This document shows positions 1 to 9,400 of a stretch of 44,389 bases of DNA, one piece after another (the first letter of the stretch is position 1; each line of letters starts with the position of its first letter). The notes beneath the pieces were generated by a model. That model saw nothing but the letters and a program-made list of their open reading frames with translations. It was not told the DNA's origin and searched no databases. The DNA comes from Acidobacteriaceae bacterium (GTDB lineage: Bacteria; Acidobacteriota; Terriglobia; Terriglobales; Acidobacteriaceae): NCBI GenBank assembly GCA_030041435.1, contig JASHNW010000110.1, positions 1-44,389 of the forward strand. The letters run 5' to 3'. Made by a program: the position numbers and the translations under genes.

Positions 1-915
1 GTACTGGATGTAATCGCCCGGCCCCATTTTGTGCTGCATCGCCAGGTGCCCGCCCATCAGCATCACCAGGCCGCCCACCACGCCCAGCACCGTCGTCGCC
101 GCCATCGACAGCAAACTCGTCGCCGTGAGCGAGCGCATCACGTTATCCAGCAGCCGCAGCACGCCCACCGTAAACACCCCGGCCTCGCGCTTCTCCGCGT
201 GGTAGCCCTTCACCACGCGCACGCCGCCCAGCGACTCGGTCAGCCGCCCCGTCACCTCGCCCGTGATCTTCGCGCGCTCCCGGAAAATCGGCCGTATTGT
301 CTTGAACGCATACTGCAGCACGAACACAAACACCGCAATCACCGAGAAGATGATCAGCGTCATCCGCGGGCTGCGATGCAGCAGGAAAACGAACGCCATT
401 GCCGCCGTCATCAGGCCGCCCACAAACTCCACCAGGCCGGTCCCGATCAGGTTGCGCACTCCCTCCACATCGTTCATGATGCGCGACACCAGCACGCCCG
501 TGCGGTTCGCATCGTAGAAACTCACCGCCAGCCGCCCCACATGCTGCTGCACCTGTTGCCGCAATTCGGCGATCATCCTCTGCGCCGCCTTCGACAGCAG
601 CTGCGTGTTCGAGAACGACGTCACCGCCTGGATCAGCGTCGCCAGAAACACCGCGATCACCAGTGGCCCCAGTCTGTCGGCGTGATGCCTTGTCAGCACC
701 TGATCGACAAACGGCTTCGACAGGAAGGGCAGCGTCAGCCCCGCCACGCGATTGATGGCCACCAGCACCAGCCCCAGCAGCAGCAGCCATTTTCGCGGAC
801 GCACCAGCTTCCACACTTCCGGCATCGCCTTGCGGAAGTCCGTCTTCTTCTTCGGCGCGTCTCCCCGGCCGCGGGCGCCGCGAACACCGCGCTCCGCGTT
901 CGGCATGGAACTCAT
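1..915 (-). CDS. ABC transporter, fused permease/ATPase (exporter type), N-terminal part
   Basis: The translation from this strand is a type I ABC exporter transmembrane domain (MsbA/lipid-A and multidrug exporter family). Several hydrophobic helices are visible (KWLLLLGLVLVAINRVAG, the GGLMTAAMAFVFLLH segment and IIFSVIAVFVFVLQYAF). The family's intracellular-loop signatures 'FYDANRTGVLVSRIMNDVEGVR' (in part) and 'RLTESLGGVRVVKGY' are clear. The window edge cuts the gene after about 305 residues, before the ATP-binding domain, so Walker motifs cannot be seen. I chose the ATG at 913-915 (MSSMPNAE...); a second ATG lies three codons later and neither has a strong ribosome site. Such proteins act as homodimers in the inner membrane and export lipids or hydrophobic compounds. 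The substrate cannot be told from this half. Confidence 0.85.
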   Translation of the reverse strand, partial: MSSMPNAERGVRGARGRGDAPKKKTDFRKAMPEVWKLVRPRKWLLLLGLVLVAINRVAGLTLPFLSKPFVDQVLTRHHADRLGPLVIAVFLATLIQAVTSFSNTQLLSKAAQRMIAELRQQVQQHVGRLAVSFYDANRTGVLVSRIMNDVEGVRNLIGTGLVEFVGGLMTAAMAFVFLLHRSPRMTLIIFSVIAVFVFVLQYAFKTIRPIFRERAKITGEVTGRLTESLGGVRVVKGYHAEKREAGVFTVGVLRLLDNVMRSLTATSLLSMAATTVLGVVGGLVMLMGGHLAMQHKMGPGDYIQY

Positions 916-980
916 TCGCAGGGAAGACGACATACACAACACTCCACTCGCTGGCAGGCTCCCGGCCCTGCACGCTGCCG

Positions 981-1008
981 GCTACACGCTACAAGCTGTT
1001 CGCTGGCT
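981..1008. repeat. Heptamer repeat array A (about 4 units)
   Basis: Four consecutive seven-base units, GCTACAC, GCTACAA, GCTGTTC and GCTGGCT, straddle the 3' end and stop codon of the small membrane protein gene. The unit begins with GCT every 7 bases, the same phase and start as arrays B and C, and GCTACAA also opens array C. The last codons of the gene lie inside the array. Confidence 0.55.
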
Positions 1009-1384
1009 TTCTTCTTGCGTTGATGAACGAACGCACGCAAAGAAGCACATAAATCAGCATCAGCGCCGCCAGCACCGCCTTCGACGTCTCCGCCGAAATC
1101 AGAAAATGCGACGCGTCCACGCCGCCCGGAGCTGGCTTCCCATAGCCTCGGATCGCCTCCACCAGCCCGCCCACAAAGCCGACCAGGCCGATGGTTACAT
1201 TGATGTGCATGAACAGCTTGCGCCGGCCTTCGCTCGGGCTCATCGCCAGAAATCCGAAAATCCCCAGCACCACGCCGAACCACGCCGGGATCAGCGCCGT
1301 TGGATACTGGCTGCCGCTGCCCAGATAGCCGATCAGTCCCAAAGCAATCAACAGCGCCGCAAACAGCAGCGTCAACTTCGCCAT
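989..1384 (-). CDS. Small four-helix membrane protein, conserved hypothetical
   Basis: A 131-residue hydrophobic protein with about four membrane helices: residues 4-22 (LTLLFAALLIALGLIGYL), about 30-50 (ALIPAWFGVVLGIFGFLAM), about 62-80 (NVTIGLVGFVGGLVEAI) and about 103-122 (AVLAALMLIYVLLCVRSF). The N-terminus behaves as a first helix rather than a cleaved signal. The ATG has a strong ribosome site, GGAGG, about 4 bases upstream, which fixes the start. I recognise no catalytic motif and give no function. It lies between the sugar kinase and the ABC exporter on the same strand; heptamer repeats lie on both sides, so co-transcription is uncertain. Its C-terminal codons fall in heptamer array A. 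Confidence 0.75.
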   Translation of the reverse strand: MAKLTLLFAALLIALGLIGYLGSGSQYPTALIPAWFGVVLGIFGFLAMSPSEGRRKLFMHINVTIGLVGFVGGLVEAIRGYGKPAPGGVDASHFLISAETSKAVLAALMLIYVLLCVRSFINARRKPANSL

Positions 1385-1449
1385 GTTTCCTCCAGTCTGT
1401 TGTCCCAGTCTACTGGAGTCGCTAGCCGCTTCGTTGCCGGCTGCTTTTC

Positions 1450-1504
1450 TTATCCGCTATTCGCTATCAGCTATCCGCTATCCGCTATCAGCTATCAGCT
1501 GTCT
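1450..1504. repeat. Heptamer repeat array B (about 7-8 units of GCTATCM)
   Basis: Units of seven bases run without interruption: (T)TATCC, GCTATTC, GCTATCA, GCTATCC, GCTATCC, GCTATCA, GCTATCA, GCTGTCT. The array fills the gap between the small membrane protein gene and the sugar kinase and ends at the kinase stop codon (1504-1506). A period of seven rules out a coding repeat. Same unit as array C at 18942-19025. Confidence 0.85.
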
Positions 1505-2583
1505 CACCGCTGTATCCGCGCCGACCCGCCCTTTGCCAACGTCCGCACCTGCTCCAGAGTTGCCATCGTCGTGTCCCCCGGGAACGTGGTCAGCAGCGCC
1601 CCGTGCGCCCACCCTAGCTTCACGGCTTCCTCCGGATTGTCGCCCGTGAGCAGCCCATAGAAGAATCCCGCGGCAAATCCATCCCCACCGCCCACGCGAT
1701 CGTACACGTCCAGCTCCAGGGTGGGTGCCGTATACGTCCGGCCATCCAGCCACGCCACCGCGCTCCAGCTGTGCCGGTTGGTCGAGTGCACCTCGCGCAG
1801 CGTCGTTGCCACCGCCTTGATTTGCGGATGCTTCTTCACCACCTTGTCGATCATTCCAAAGAAAACGCTTGGGTCCAGCTTCGAGTGCGCGACCCTCGGC
1901 CCTTCGATCCCCAACCCCTTCTGCAAATCCTCTTCGTTTCCCACCAGCACATCCACATGCTCCACAATGCGCGCTATCGTCTCCGCCGCCTTGCTCGCGC
2001 CACCCCAAACCTTCCACAACTTCTCGCGAAAATTCAGATCGAACGACGTCACCGCACCCGCTTCCTTCGCAGCCTGCATCGCTTCTACCGCCAGTTCTGC
2101 CGTCGTCGGCGACAGCGCCGCAAAGATCCCGCCGCTGTGTACCCAGCGCACGCCGCCCGCAAAGATCGCCTTCCAGTCGAAGTCCCCCGGCCTTAGTTGC
2201 GCCGCCGCCTCGTTGCACCGGTTGTAGAACACCACCGGCCCCCGCACTCCGTATCCACGGTCGCTGTATACCGTCGCCATATTGGGCCCGTTCACGCCGT
2301 CGTGCTCAAAATGTGTGTAGTACGGGCGCACGCCCATCGCCCGAACGCGCTCGGCAATCAAATCCCCGATCGGGTAGTCCACCATCGCCGAGGCGATCCC
2401 CGCTTTCATCCCGAAACAGTTCGCAAGGTTCGCCGCCACGTTGTACTCGCCGCCGCTCACGTGGATCGCGCACTCCGTCGCCTTGCGAAACGGAATAATC
2501 CCCGGGTCCAGCCGGTGCACCAGCGCCCCCACCGACAAAAAATCCAGTTCCCCGTCTTTGCGAATCGTCAGCCCACTCCCCAT
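1504..2583 (-). CDS. PfkB-family sugar kinase, 2-keto-3-deoxygluconate kinase-like
   Basis: A 359-residue ribokinase/PfkB-family carbohydrate kinase, predicted to phosphorylate a sugar or sugar acid with ATP in the cytoplasm. The substrate-binding region 'GGEYNVAANLANCFG' lies near the N-terminus, and the C-terminal PfkB signature GGGDGFAAG is at about residues 298-306, with the catalytic-base Asp at about 301. The length and sequence style resemble 2-dehydro-3-deoxygluconate kinases (KdgK), which make KDPG in pectin and uronate breakdown, but other sugar kinases of this family look alike. I chose the ATG at 2581-2583 because AAGAAGGGA stands about 11 bases upstream. Longer in-frame starts would run through an intergenic repeat (2611-2647). 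The stop codon touches heptamer array B. Confidence 0.85.
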   Translation of the reverse strand: MGSGLTIRKDGELDFLSVGALVHRLDPGIIPFRKATECAIHVSGGEYNVAANLANCFGMKAGIASAMVDYPIGDLIAERVRAMGVRPYYTHFEHDGVNGPNMATVYSDRGYGVRGPVVFYNRCNEAAAQLRPGDFDWKAIFAGGVRWVHSGGIFAALSPTTAELAVEAMQAAKEAGAVTSFDLNFREKLWKVWGGASKAAETIARIVEHVDVLVGNEEDLQKGLGIEGPRVAHSKLDPSVFFGMIDKVVKKHPQIKAVATTLREVHSTNRHSWSAVAWLDGRTYTAPTLELDVYDRVGGGDGFAAGFFYGLLTGDNPEEAVKLGWAHGALLTTFPGDTTMATLEQVRTLAKGGSARIQR

Positions 2584-2610
2584 CGTTCGTCTATCCCTTC
2601 TTTCAGAGTC

Positions 2611-2647
2611 GTCATCCTGACCGGAGCGAAGCGGAGGGAAGGATCCC
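2611..2647. repeat. Dispersed intergenic repeat of the GTCATCCTGA...GAAGGATC type
   Basis: The 37-bp stretch starts GTCATCCTGACCGGAGCGAA and ends GGAAGGATCCC. It matches a motif I know from the intergenic DNA of many environmental bacteria (GTCATCCTGAGCGAAGCGAAGGATC and variants). It sits just upstream of the sugar kinase ribosome site, so it would lie in the 5' untranslated region or promoter of that gene. Only one copy is seen here. Confidence 0.55.
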
Positions 2648-2746
2648 ACCGCATTCCAGGCCTCCACAACCGCTTCAGGTTTTTCACAACCATCCCCGGC
2701 GATCCGAGGCCTGCAAGAGACGCTTCAGGCTTCGCGGCGCTCACTC

Positions 2747-2761
2747 AGTGGTCAGACCACT
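2747..2761. terminator. Small hairpin downstream of the SCO1-like gene
   Basis: AGTGGT-CAG-ACCACT forms a perfect 6-bp stem with a 3-base loop about 25 bases past the stop codon of the minus-strand SCO1-like gene. No T-run follows, so it is only a weak terminator candidate. Confidence 0.25.
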
Positions 2762-2784
2762 TGGCCTCGGCCCATCATACCGCA

Positions 2785-3684
2785 TCAACCCGCCAGTTTC
2801 TGCACGTCGCCCATCACCTGGCCCACCGTCCAGTCATTCCCCGGATACCACTTATACAGCTTTCCATCCGGAGCAATCACTACCGTCGACAGCGAATGCG
2901 TGATTGTGTGGTCTTTCTCCGGCGTCGTCCCGATATCGAAAAACTGGAGCACCTGCGGCAGCTCCTTCTCCGGCGGCGCCGCAAAATCCCAGTGCGCAAA
3001 CGTCTCCTGCGTATACCGGCCCGTATACGCGCCCCCATAGCTCCGCAGCACCGCCGGCGTGTCGTACGTCGGATCGAAGCTCACGCTCACCAGATGCGTC
3101 TTCGCATAGAGCGCCGGATCCTTAGCCAGCTCCTTGTCGATCTCCGCAAAGTTCCGGCTCATCCGCACGCAGAAATTCGGCAGCGGGCATCGCGTGTAGA
3201 TGAACGTCAGCAGCACCACCTTGCCCCTGAACTGCTGCAGGCTGATCGTCCGCCCGCTCTGGTTCAGAAATTTAAAATTCGGAATCGCCTCGCCCGGCTC
3301 CAGGTCGTTATAGGTCACCGCCGGCTTGTAGTCCGGCTTCGCCTGCCCCACGACGACAATCTCGTCCAGCACATCCGCCTCAGCCGTAACCTCCAGCGTC
3401 GCCGTAATCGTATCCCCCGGATGCAACTCCGTCGCGATGTTCGGCTGCTTCAGCGTGTATGGCATTGTCATCGACTCCATGTATCCCGGAATCGCATCCG
3501 TATCCAGTGTCACCTCGCCGGTCTTCGCATCGCTCGAGACCACGATCCCGCGGATGTGATAGGTCTTCGCGCCCGCCGGCTGCTCCGACGGTCCTCGCGC
3601 GATCCCCGGCGCATGACATCCCACAAAATAGAAAACCACCGCCACAAACAGAACGGTGGAAATTCGCGCTGATGGCTGTTTCAC
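2785..3684 (-). CDS. SCO1/SenC-family lipoprotein with N-terminal CusF-like copper domain
   Basis: A 299-residue exported copper protein. From the GTG at 3682-3684 the N-terminus is a lipoprotein signal (MKQPSARISTVLFVAVVFYF, then VGC), with the lipid-bearing Cys at residue 23. Residues about 42-80 resemble CusF: beta strands with the metal-site motif MTMPYTL. Residues about 130-299 are the thioredoxin-fold SCO domain, with Cys166 and Cys172 (CPLPNFC) and His259/His263 near the C-terminus. SCO proteins deliver copper to the CuA site of cytochrome oxidase or act as thiol redox partners. The cysteine spacing is C-x5-C rather than the classical C-x3-C. An ATG at 3733-3735 would add 17 residues but would destroy the signal-peptide shape and overlap the divergent nuclease gene. 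No oxidase genes lie nearby. Confidence 0.85.
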   Translation of the reverse strand: MKQPSARISTVLFVAVVFYFVGCHAPGIARGPSEQPAGAKTYHIRGIVVSSDAKTGEVTLDTDAIPGYMESMTMPYTLKQPNIATELHPGDTITATLEVTAEADVLDEIVVVGQAKPDYKPAVTYNDLEPGEAIPNFKFLNQSGRTISLQQFRGKVVLLTFIYTRCPLPNFCVRMSRNFAEIDKELAKDPALYAKTHLVSVSFDPTYDTPAVLRSYGGAYTGRYTQETFAHWDFAAPPEKELPQVLQFFDIGTTPEKDHTITHSLSTVVIAPDGKLYKWYPGNDWTVGQVMGDVQKLAG

Positions 3685-3715
3685 TCGCCAGTTTACACTT
3701 CCACTGGACCCTCCC

Positions 3716-6418
3716 ATGCCCATGGCGACGACCATCGCAGAATCGCTGCACCGCGGAGCAACCGTCGTCGCTGCCAGCCCGCGCGCCGCCCGCGCCCTTG
3801 AGCTGCAGTATGCGGAAGATCAGCGCAACCACGGCCGCCAGGTCTGGCCTTCACCCCTTATCTTCGACTGGGATTCCTGGCTGCGCGACCTCTGGCGCGA
3901 CCACGCCTTCTCGCATCCCGACGCGCCCATGCTCCTCTCCCCCCTGCAGGAGCGCACCCTGTGGACCCGCGCCCAGAGCAACGACGCGGCCCTCGTCGTC
4001 TCGCCCGCATCCATGGCCGCCCTTGCCATGGACGCCTGGTCCCTGCTCTCCGCCTATAACGCCCACTCCGCCCGCCGCACCCCATGGGCCGCCGTCCGTG
4101 AGCAAACCGACCCCGAGCGTTTCCGCCAGTGGGCCGCTGCCTTCGAACGCGAATGCGCTCGCCAAAACTGGATCAGCTTCAGCCAGCTTCCCGAATTGCT
4201 AACCGCCGATCCCGCCCTCGAGTTCCCCGCCGAAATTTGCCTCGTCGGCTTTGACCGCACCCCCCCCGCGCAGCGCGACCTCCTCGCCGCCCTCGCGGCC
4301 CGTGGCCTCATCGTCGGCGAATTCGTCCTGCCCCAACAGGAACCCGACCGCCAGTGGATCGCCGCCCTCCACGCGCGCGATGAAATCGCCGCCTGCGCCC
4401 TGTGGGCCCGCGATCTGCTCGCAGAAAATCCTGCCGCCCGCATCGGCGTCATCGCCCTCGACATCGCCGGCCTCCGCGGCCCCATCGACCGCATCTTCCG
4501 CCGCGTCCTCATGCCCGCAAGCGAGGACATCCGCAAGCCATCGCAGCCGATGCCCTGGGAATTCTCCCTCGGCCAGCCCCTCGCCGACATTCCCGTCGTC
4601 CGCGCCGCGCTCCTGCTCCTGCGCTGGATCGACCATCCCCTCCCGGATGCGGAAATCTCCTGGCTCCTGCTCTCCGGATTTGTCGCCAATACCGTTACGA
4701 ATCCTCTCGAAGTCGCGCGCCACGACGCCGCGCAGCGTCGCGCCTCCGAATCCAGCCCCGTTCTGCTCCGGGCCGAACGATCCCTAGCCGACTACAACGC
4801 CGGCCTCGCGAACCATGCGGATCTCGGCTTCGTGCGCCATCATCTCAGCGCTCTGCTCCGCGCCGTCGCCGCCAATAAGATTTTCGACCAGTCCCGCCAG
4901 CCCTCGGTCTGGACCGACCTCATCCCTCACCTGCTCGAAACCGCCGACTGGCCCGGCTCGCGCACGCCGGACTCCGTCCAGTTCCAGGCCCTTCAGCGCT
5001 GGCAGCGACTCCTTGACGATCTCGCTCTCCTCGACTTTGACGGAACGCCCTGCACGTACTCCGGATTCCTCACGCAGCTCGAAAGCTACGCCCGCGACAC
5101 CATCTTCGCGCCCGAGTCCCACGACGCGCCCATCCAGATCATGGGCCCCTTCGAGTCCTCCGGCCAGCAGTTCGACGCGCTCTGGTTCCTCGGCGCCGAC
5201 GACGCCGCCTGGCCCCGGCGCGGCCGCTTCCATCCGCTGCTCCCGCCCGCTGTCCAGCGACAGTTCGCCATGCCGCACTCCACGCCCGAAGACGACTGGA
5301 ACCTCGCTCACGCCGTGACCACGCGCCTCCTCGCCAGCGCTCCGCGCATCGTCTTCAGCTACGCCCAGCGCGACAAGGACGCCGAGTTGCGCTCCTCGCC
5401 CCTTATTGCCAGCCTCTTCGCGCACGGCGCGGCCCCGCAACTCGCCGCCACGCTCGATCCCGAACCGTCCGCCGCCGCGCTTCTCGATCCTATTCCCAAC
5501 GGCCCCACCGCGCCTCCCTGGCCGAGCGAGCAGCACGCCGGCGGCGCCGACGTCCTCCGCCGCCAGTCTGCTTGCCCCTTTCAGGCCTTCGCCGTCAAAC
5601 GTCTCGCCGCTGAGCCGCTCGACGCTGTCGAGTGGGGCCTCGATCCCGCGGAAAAAGGCAAGCTACTCCACGCCATCCTGGAACGCATGTTCCAGTCCAT
5701 CCGCACTCGCGACGAACTCGTCACCGCCACGGCTACAAATCGGCTTGCCAGCCTCCTCGACACAGCCATCGACGCCGTCCTCGCCCCATACGCCTCGCCC
5801 GATCCCTGGCAGCAGTCGTATCTCGAGGCCGAAAAGCGCCGCCTCCGCACACGCCTCGCCGAATGGTTCGCCTGCGAAGCCCAACGCCAGCCCTTCACCG
5901 TCGAAGCCTGCGAGAAAAAGCTTCCCGACGTCCACATCGGCGGCCTTCGTCTCGACTTGCGCGCCGATCGCATCGACCTGCTGCCCGACGGCTCGCGCCT
6001 CCTTCTCGACTACAAAACCGGCGAGGTCTCCGCCGCAGCCTGGTGGAACGATCGCCCGGACGAGCCGCAGCTCCCCCTCTACGCTGTTTACGGCAACGTC
6101 GAAAACCTCAGCGGCATCCTCTTCGCCAAAATCCGCGCCGGCAAAACCGGCTTCGATGGCCGCGTCCGCAACGCCCAGACCCAGTTATGCTCCGATCTCA
6201 AATCCTCATCAAGTCTCGTTCGGGAACCCTACACCGATTCCATGCGCAACGACTGGGCCCGTGTTCTCGAAAATCTCGCCGAACAGTTCCTCCAGGGCGA
6301 TGCCACGGTCGACCCCCGCGAGCCTGCCGTCTGCGACCAGTGCCACCTCCACGGTCTCTGCCGCATCGCTGAGCTCAATCCGGCAATCGACGCAGATGAC
6401 GAGGTGGCCGGTGGCTGA
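3716..6418 (+). CDS. AddB-like PD-(D/E)XK nuclease, probable DNA repair protein
   Basis: A 900-residue protein of the AddB/TIGR03623-like type, which works with an AddA helicase in resection of double-strand breaks. The C-terminus carries a RecB-family nuclease: 'DRIDLLPDGSRLLLDYKTG' with catalytic Asp765 and Lys767. Four cysteines, Cys620 (SACPF) plus Cys873, Cys876 and Cys882 (CDQCHLHGLC), have the arrangement that binds the 4Fe-4S cluster of AddB-type nucleases. The N-terminal two thirds is a degenerate helicase-like fold without a Walker A lysine motif that I can see. I chose the ATG at 3716 (MPMATTIAESLHRG), as upstream codons are not family-like. The gene overlaps or abuts the start of the AddA-like gene, which implies translational coupling. 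It is divergent from the SCO1-like gene with almost no spacer. Confidence 0.85.
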   Translation: MPMATTIAESLHRGATVVAASPRAARALELQYAEDQRNHGRQVWPSPLIFDWDSWLRDLWRDHAFSHPDAPMLLSPLQERTLWTRAQSNDAALVVSPASMAALAMDAWSLLSAYNAHSARRTPWAAVREQTDPERFRQWAAAFERECARQNWISFSQLPELLTADPALEFPAEICLVGFDRTPPAQRDLLAALAARGLIVGEFVLPQQEPDRQWIAALHARDEIAACALWARDLLAENPAARIGVIALDIAGLRGPIDRIFRRVLMPASEDIRKPSQPMPWEFSLGQPLADIPVVRAALLLLRWIDHPLPDAEISWLLLSGFVANTVTNPLEVARHDAAQRRASESSPVLLRAERSLADYNAGLANHADLGFVRHHLSALLRAVAANKIFDQSRQPSVWTDLIPHLLETADWPGSRTPDSVQFQALQRWQRLLDDLALLDFDGTPCTYSGFLTQLESYARDTIFAPESHDAPIQIMGPFESSGQQFDALWFLGADDAAWPRRGRFHPLLPPAVQRQFAMPHSTPEDDWNLAHAVTTRLLASAPRIVFSYAQRDKDAELRSSPLIASLFAHGAAPQLAATLDPEPSAAALLDPIPNGPTAPPWPSEQHAGGADVLRRQSACPFQAFAVKRLAAEPLDAVEWGLDPAEKGKLLHAILERMFQSIRTRDELVTATATNRLASLLDTAIDAVLAPYASPDPWQQSYLEAEKRRLRTRLAEWFACEAQRQPFTVEACEKKLPDVHIGGLRLDLRADRIDLLPDGSRLLLDYKTGEVSAAAWWNDRPDEPQLPLYAVYGNVENLSGILFAKIRAGKTGFDGRVRNAQTQLCSDLKSSSSLVREPYTDSMRNDWARVLENLAEQFLQGDATVDPREPAVCDQCHLHGLCRIAELNPAIDADDEVAGG

Positions 6419-9400
6419 TTCGCCCATTCTCCCCGCCGACGCGGACGCGCGTGAAGCTGCCCTCGACATCCACCGCTCCGTCATCGTCCAGGCGCCAGCC
6501 GGTTCCGGCAAGACCGACCTGCTCACCCGCCGCTTCCTCAAACTCCTCGCCGTCGTCGACGAGCCCGAAGAAATCCTCGCCATCACCTTTACTCGAGCGG
6601 CGACGGCTGAAATGCGCGCCCGCATCCTCTCCGATCTCGAAGCAGCCGCCGGCCGCCGCCCCTTCACGCCTGACGAACTGCCCCGCATCGCGCTCGCCCG
6701 CGCAGCCCTCGCGCAGTCCGAACGCCGCCACTGGGACCTCCTCAACCATCCCCGGCGTCTCGCCATCGAAACCATCGATTCGCTCTGCCTGCGCATCGCG
6801 CATGACCGCCCGCTCCTCGCAGGCCTCGGCGGTTCTCTCGATCCCACTGAGGACGCCGCCCCGCTCCACGTTCTCGCCGCGCGCCGCACCCTCGAACAAC
6901 TGGGCGGCCCCGGCCCAGAGCTTAACGCCGCTCTCGCCCACTTGCTCGATCTCCGCGACAATCGCCTCTCCGACTGCGAGCAACTCCTAATTAACATGCT
7001 CGCCACCCGCGATCAGTGGCAGCACGTCCTGCCCCTCAGCGGCGGGATGAGCGAAGACGAGTGGGAGATCGCGCGCTCCCGTCTCGAGGCCCCCTTCCGC
7101 CGCGAGGTCAGCCGCGTCCTCGCCGAAGCCCATCGGCTTCTGAACGCGGAACCGCTGTTGGCCAGGCAGCTCCTCAAACTCGCGAACTACGCTAGCTCCC
7201 AGGGCAACGAAAAAGTCGCGCTCCTCGTCGGAGTCTCCGAGATTTCGCATTCCATGCCCCTCGGTCACTGGAAATGCGTTTGCGATTTCCTCATCAGAGA
7301 AAGCGAGTGGCGCAAAGCGGTCGACAAGCGACACGGATTTCCGGCGGGTCCCGCGCAATCGGCAGCAGGTCGCGCCAAAAAGGCCATGCTCGAGCTGCTC
7401 GGACGCTTCCAGCAGATGCCCGATCTCCTCGCCGCCCTCCGCGCCGTCCGCGATCTCCCCCCCGAAACCTACTCTGACGCGCAGTGGATCACCCTCCGCC
7501 ACATCCTCACCGTCCTCCGCCATGCCATCGCCGAGCTCAAAGTCGTCTTCGCTGAAACCAACTCCGTCGACTTCACCGAAATTTCTGCCGCCGCGCTCGC
7601 CGTCCTCCGCGACGCTCCCGACCGTCTCGCCGGCATCGGCGCAACCACCCGCCATCTCCTCATCGACGAATTCCAGGACACCTCACGCCGCCAGCACGAA
7701 CTCGTCGAAAGGCTTCTCTTCGCGTGGGATCCGGCTTCCGATTCAGGCAAGCACCGCACCGTCTTCCTCGTCGGCGATCCCATGCAGTCCATCTACATGT
7801 TTCGCCAAGCCGAAGTTGAGCTCTTCACGCACGTCCGCGACCACGGCCTCGGTCAGGACGAAAATCGCATCCATTGCGAGACCGTCCAGCTCTCCGTCAA
7901 TTTCCGCTCCCGCTCCGGCCTTACAGAGCCGCTCAACGAGTTCTTCACCGCCATCGGCGATAAGCCCGCGCCGCCTGGTTCCGCTGCTGTGACATTTGCC
8001 CCCGCCACTTCCTCAACAACCGCGCCCGCGGACCAGTCCGTCTACATCCACCCGCAGCTCATCGGCAGCGCCACCGGCCGCCCTGCTCGCGAAGAACGCG
8101 ACGAAGCTCGCCGCCAGGAGGCTCGCGACGTCCTCGACATCATCGAGCGCCATCTCCCCCGCATCGAACAGGCCCGCGCTGCTGGCGCTGAATACCGCGT
8201 CGCCGTCCTCGTCCGCACCCGCAGGCATCTCGAAGAACTGGTTCCGCTGCTCCGCAACCGCCGCATCCCATTCCGCGCCATTGAGATCGACCCTCTTTCC
8301 GGTCGTCAGGAGCTCCGCGATCTGCTTTCGCTCACCCGCGCCCTCCTGCAACCCATGGACCGCGTCGCGTGGCTCTCAGTTCTGCGCGCGCCGTGGTGCG
8401 GCCTCACCCTCTCCGATCTGCATATCCTCACCGGCTCCGACAATCGCGCCTTTAAAACTGTGCCGGTCCTCGAGCTCATCGGCCGCCACCAGCACCTGCT
8501 CTCGCCCGACGGTCAGAAGCGCCTCTACCGGATCACACAAATCCTTCGCCGCGCTCTCGATCTCCGCTGGCGTCAGTCTGAATCCCCCTCCTTCGCCTCG
8601 TGGATCGAGCGCACCTGGCGCACGCTCGGTGGCCCGGCCGCGATCGATGCGGCCGCGCACGAGAACGCCCAGGTCTACTTCTCGCTGCTCGACTCCGTCA
8701 CTCCCGACGGCCTCGCGCCTCTCACCCCCACATTCGAAGCCGACCTCCAGCGCCTCTTCGCCCAGCCCGACCCGTCGGTCAGCGAGCGCTGCGGCGTCCA
8801 GCTCATGACCATCCACAAAGCGAAGGGCCTCGGCTTCGACGTCGTCATCGTCCCTGGCCTCGACCGCGGATCCAGCAAGGACGATTCACCCCTGCTCTGT
8901 TCCCTTGAGCGCCGCAATCCCTTCGATCCCGGCGAAAACGAATTTCTCGTCGCCCCCATTGGCGCCAAAGGCGACGACTCCGACCCGCTCTACCAGTGGG
9001 TCAGAAAGCAGCGCAACCTCCGCTTCGACGAAGAGCGCAAGCGCCTCTTCTACGTCGCCTGCACCCGCGCCCGCCAGGAACTGCATCTGCTCGGCACCGC
9101 GACCCTCTCCTCCACCGGCCTCGCGCCCGGCAGTAAAGACAGCCTCCTCGCCACCGCGTGGCCCGCTCTCCACACCAGACTTGAAGCCCTGCAGCAGCAG
9201 GCTCCGGCTCCAGCCCCAGCCCGCATCCTCACCTTCCCCGAGCCCGCCGTTCTGGAAGAGCTCGCCGCCGGCTCCGAGCCCGGAGCCGCAACGCGCCCGG
9301 CGCCCCGCCGTCTGCCGCTCGGCTTCGAACCGCTGCCCGCCGCCGAAAATGTAACGGTCACAGGAGCCAATCTCACCGGCCAGCCCGATCCGCCCGAATT

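Noticed and set aside
31-1023. Long plus-strand open frame rich in His, Arg and Gln at the left edge
   Set aside because: It is the complement of the ABC exporter and membrane protein genes. The composition is that of an antisense reading of GC-rich DNA.
5406-6395. A 330-residue N-terminal extension of the AddA-like frame
   Set aside because: It overlaps the AddB-like gene in another frame, is Ser/Pro/Arg noise, and the helicase homology begins only after about 6411.
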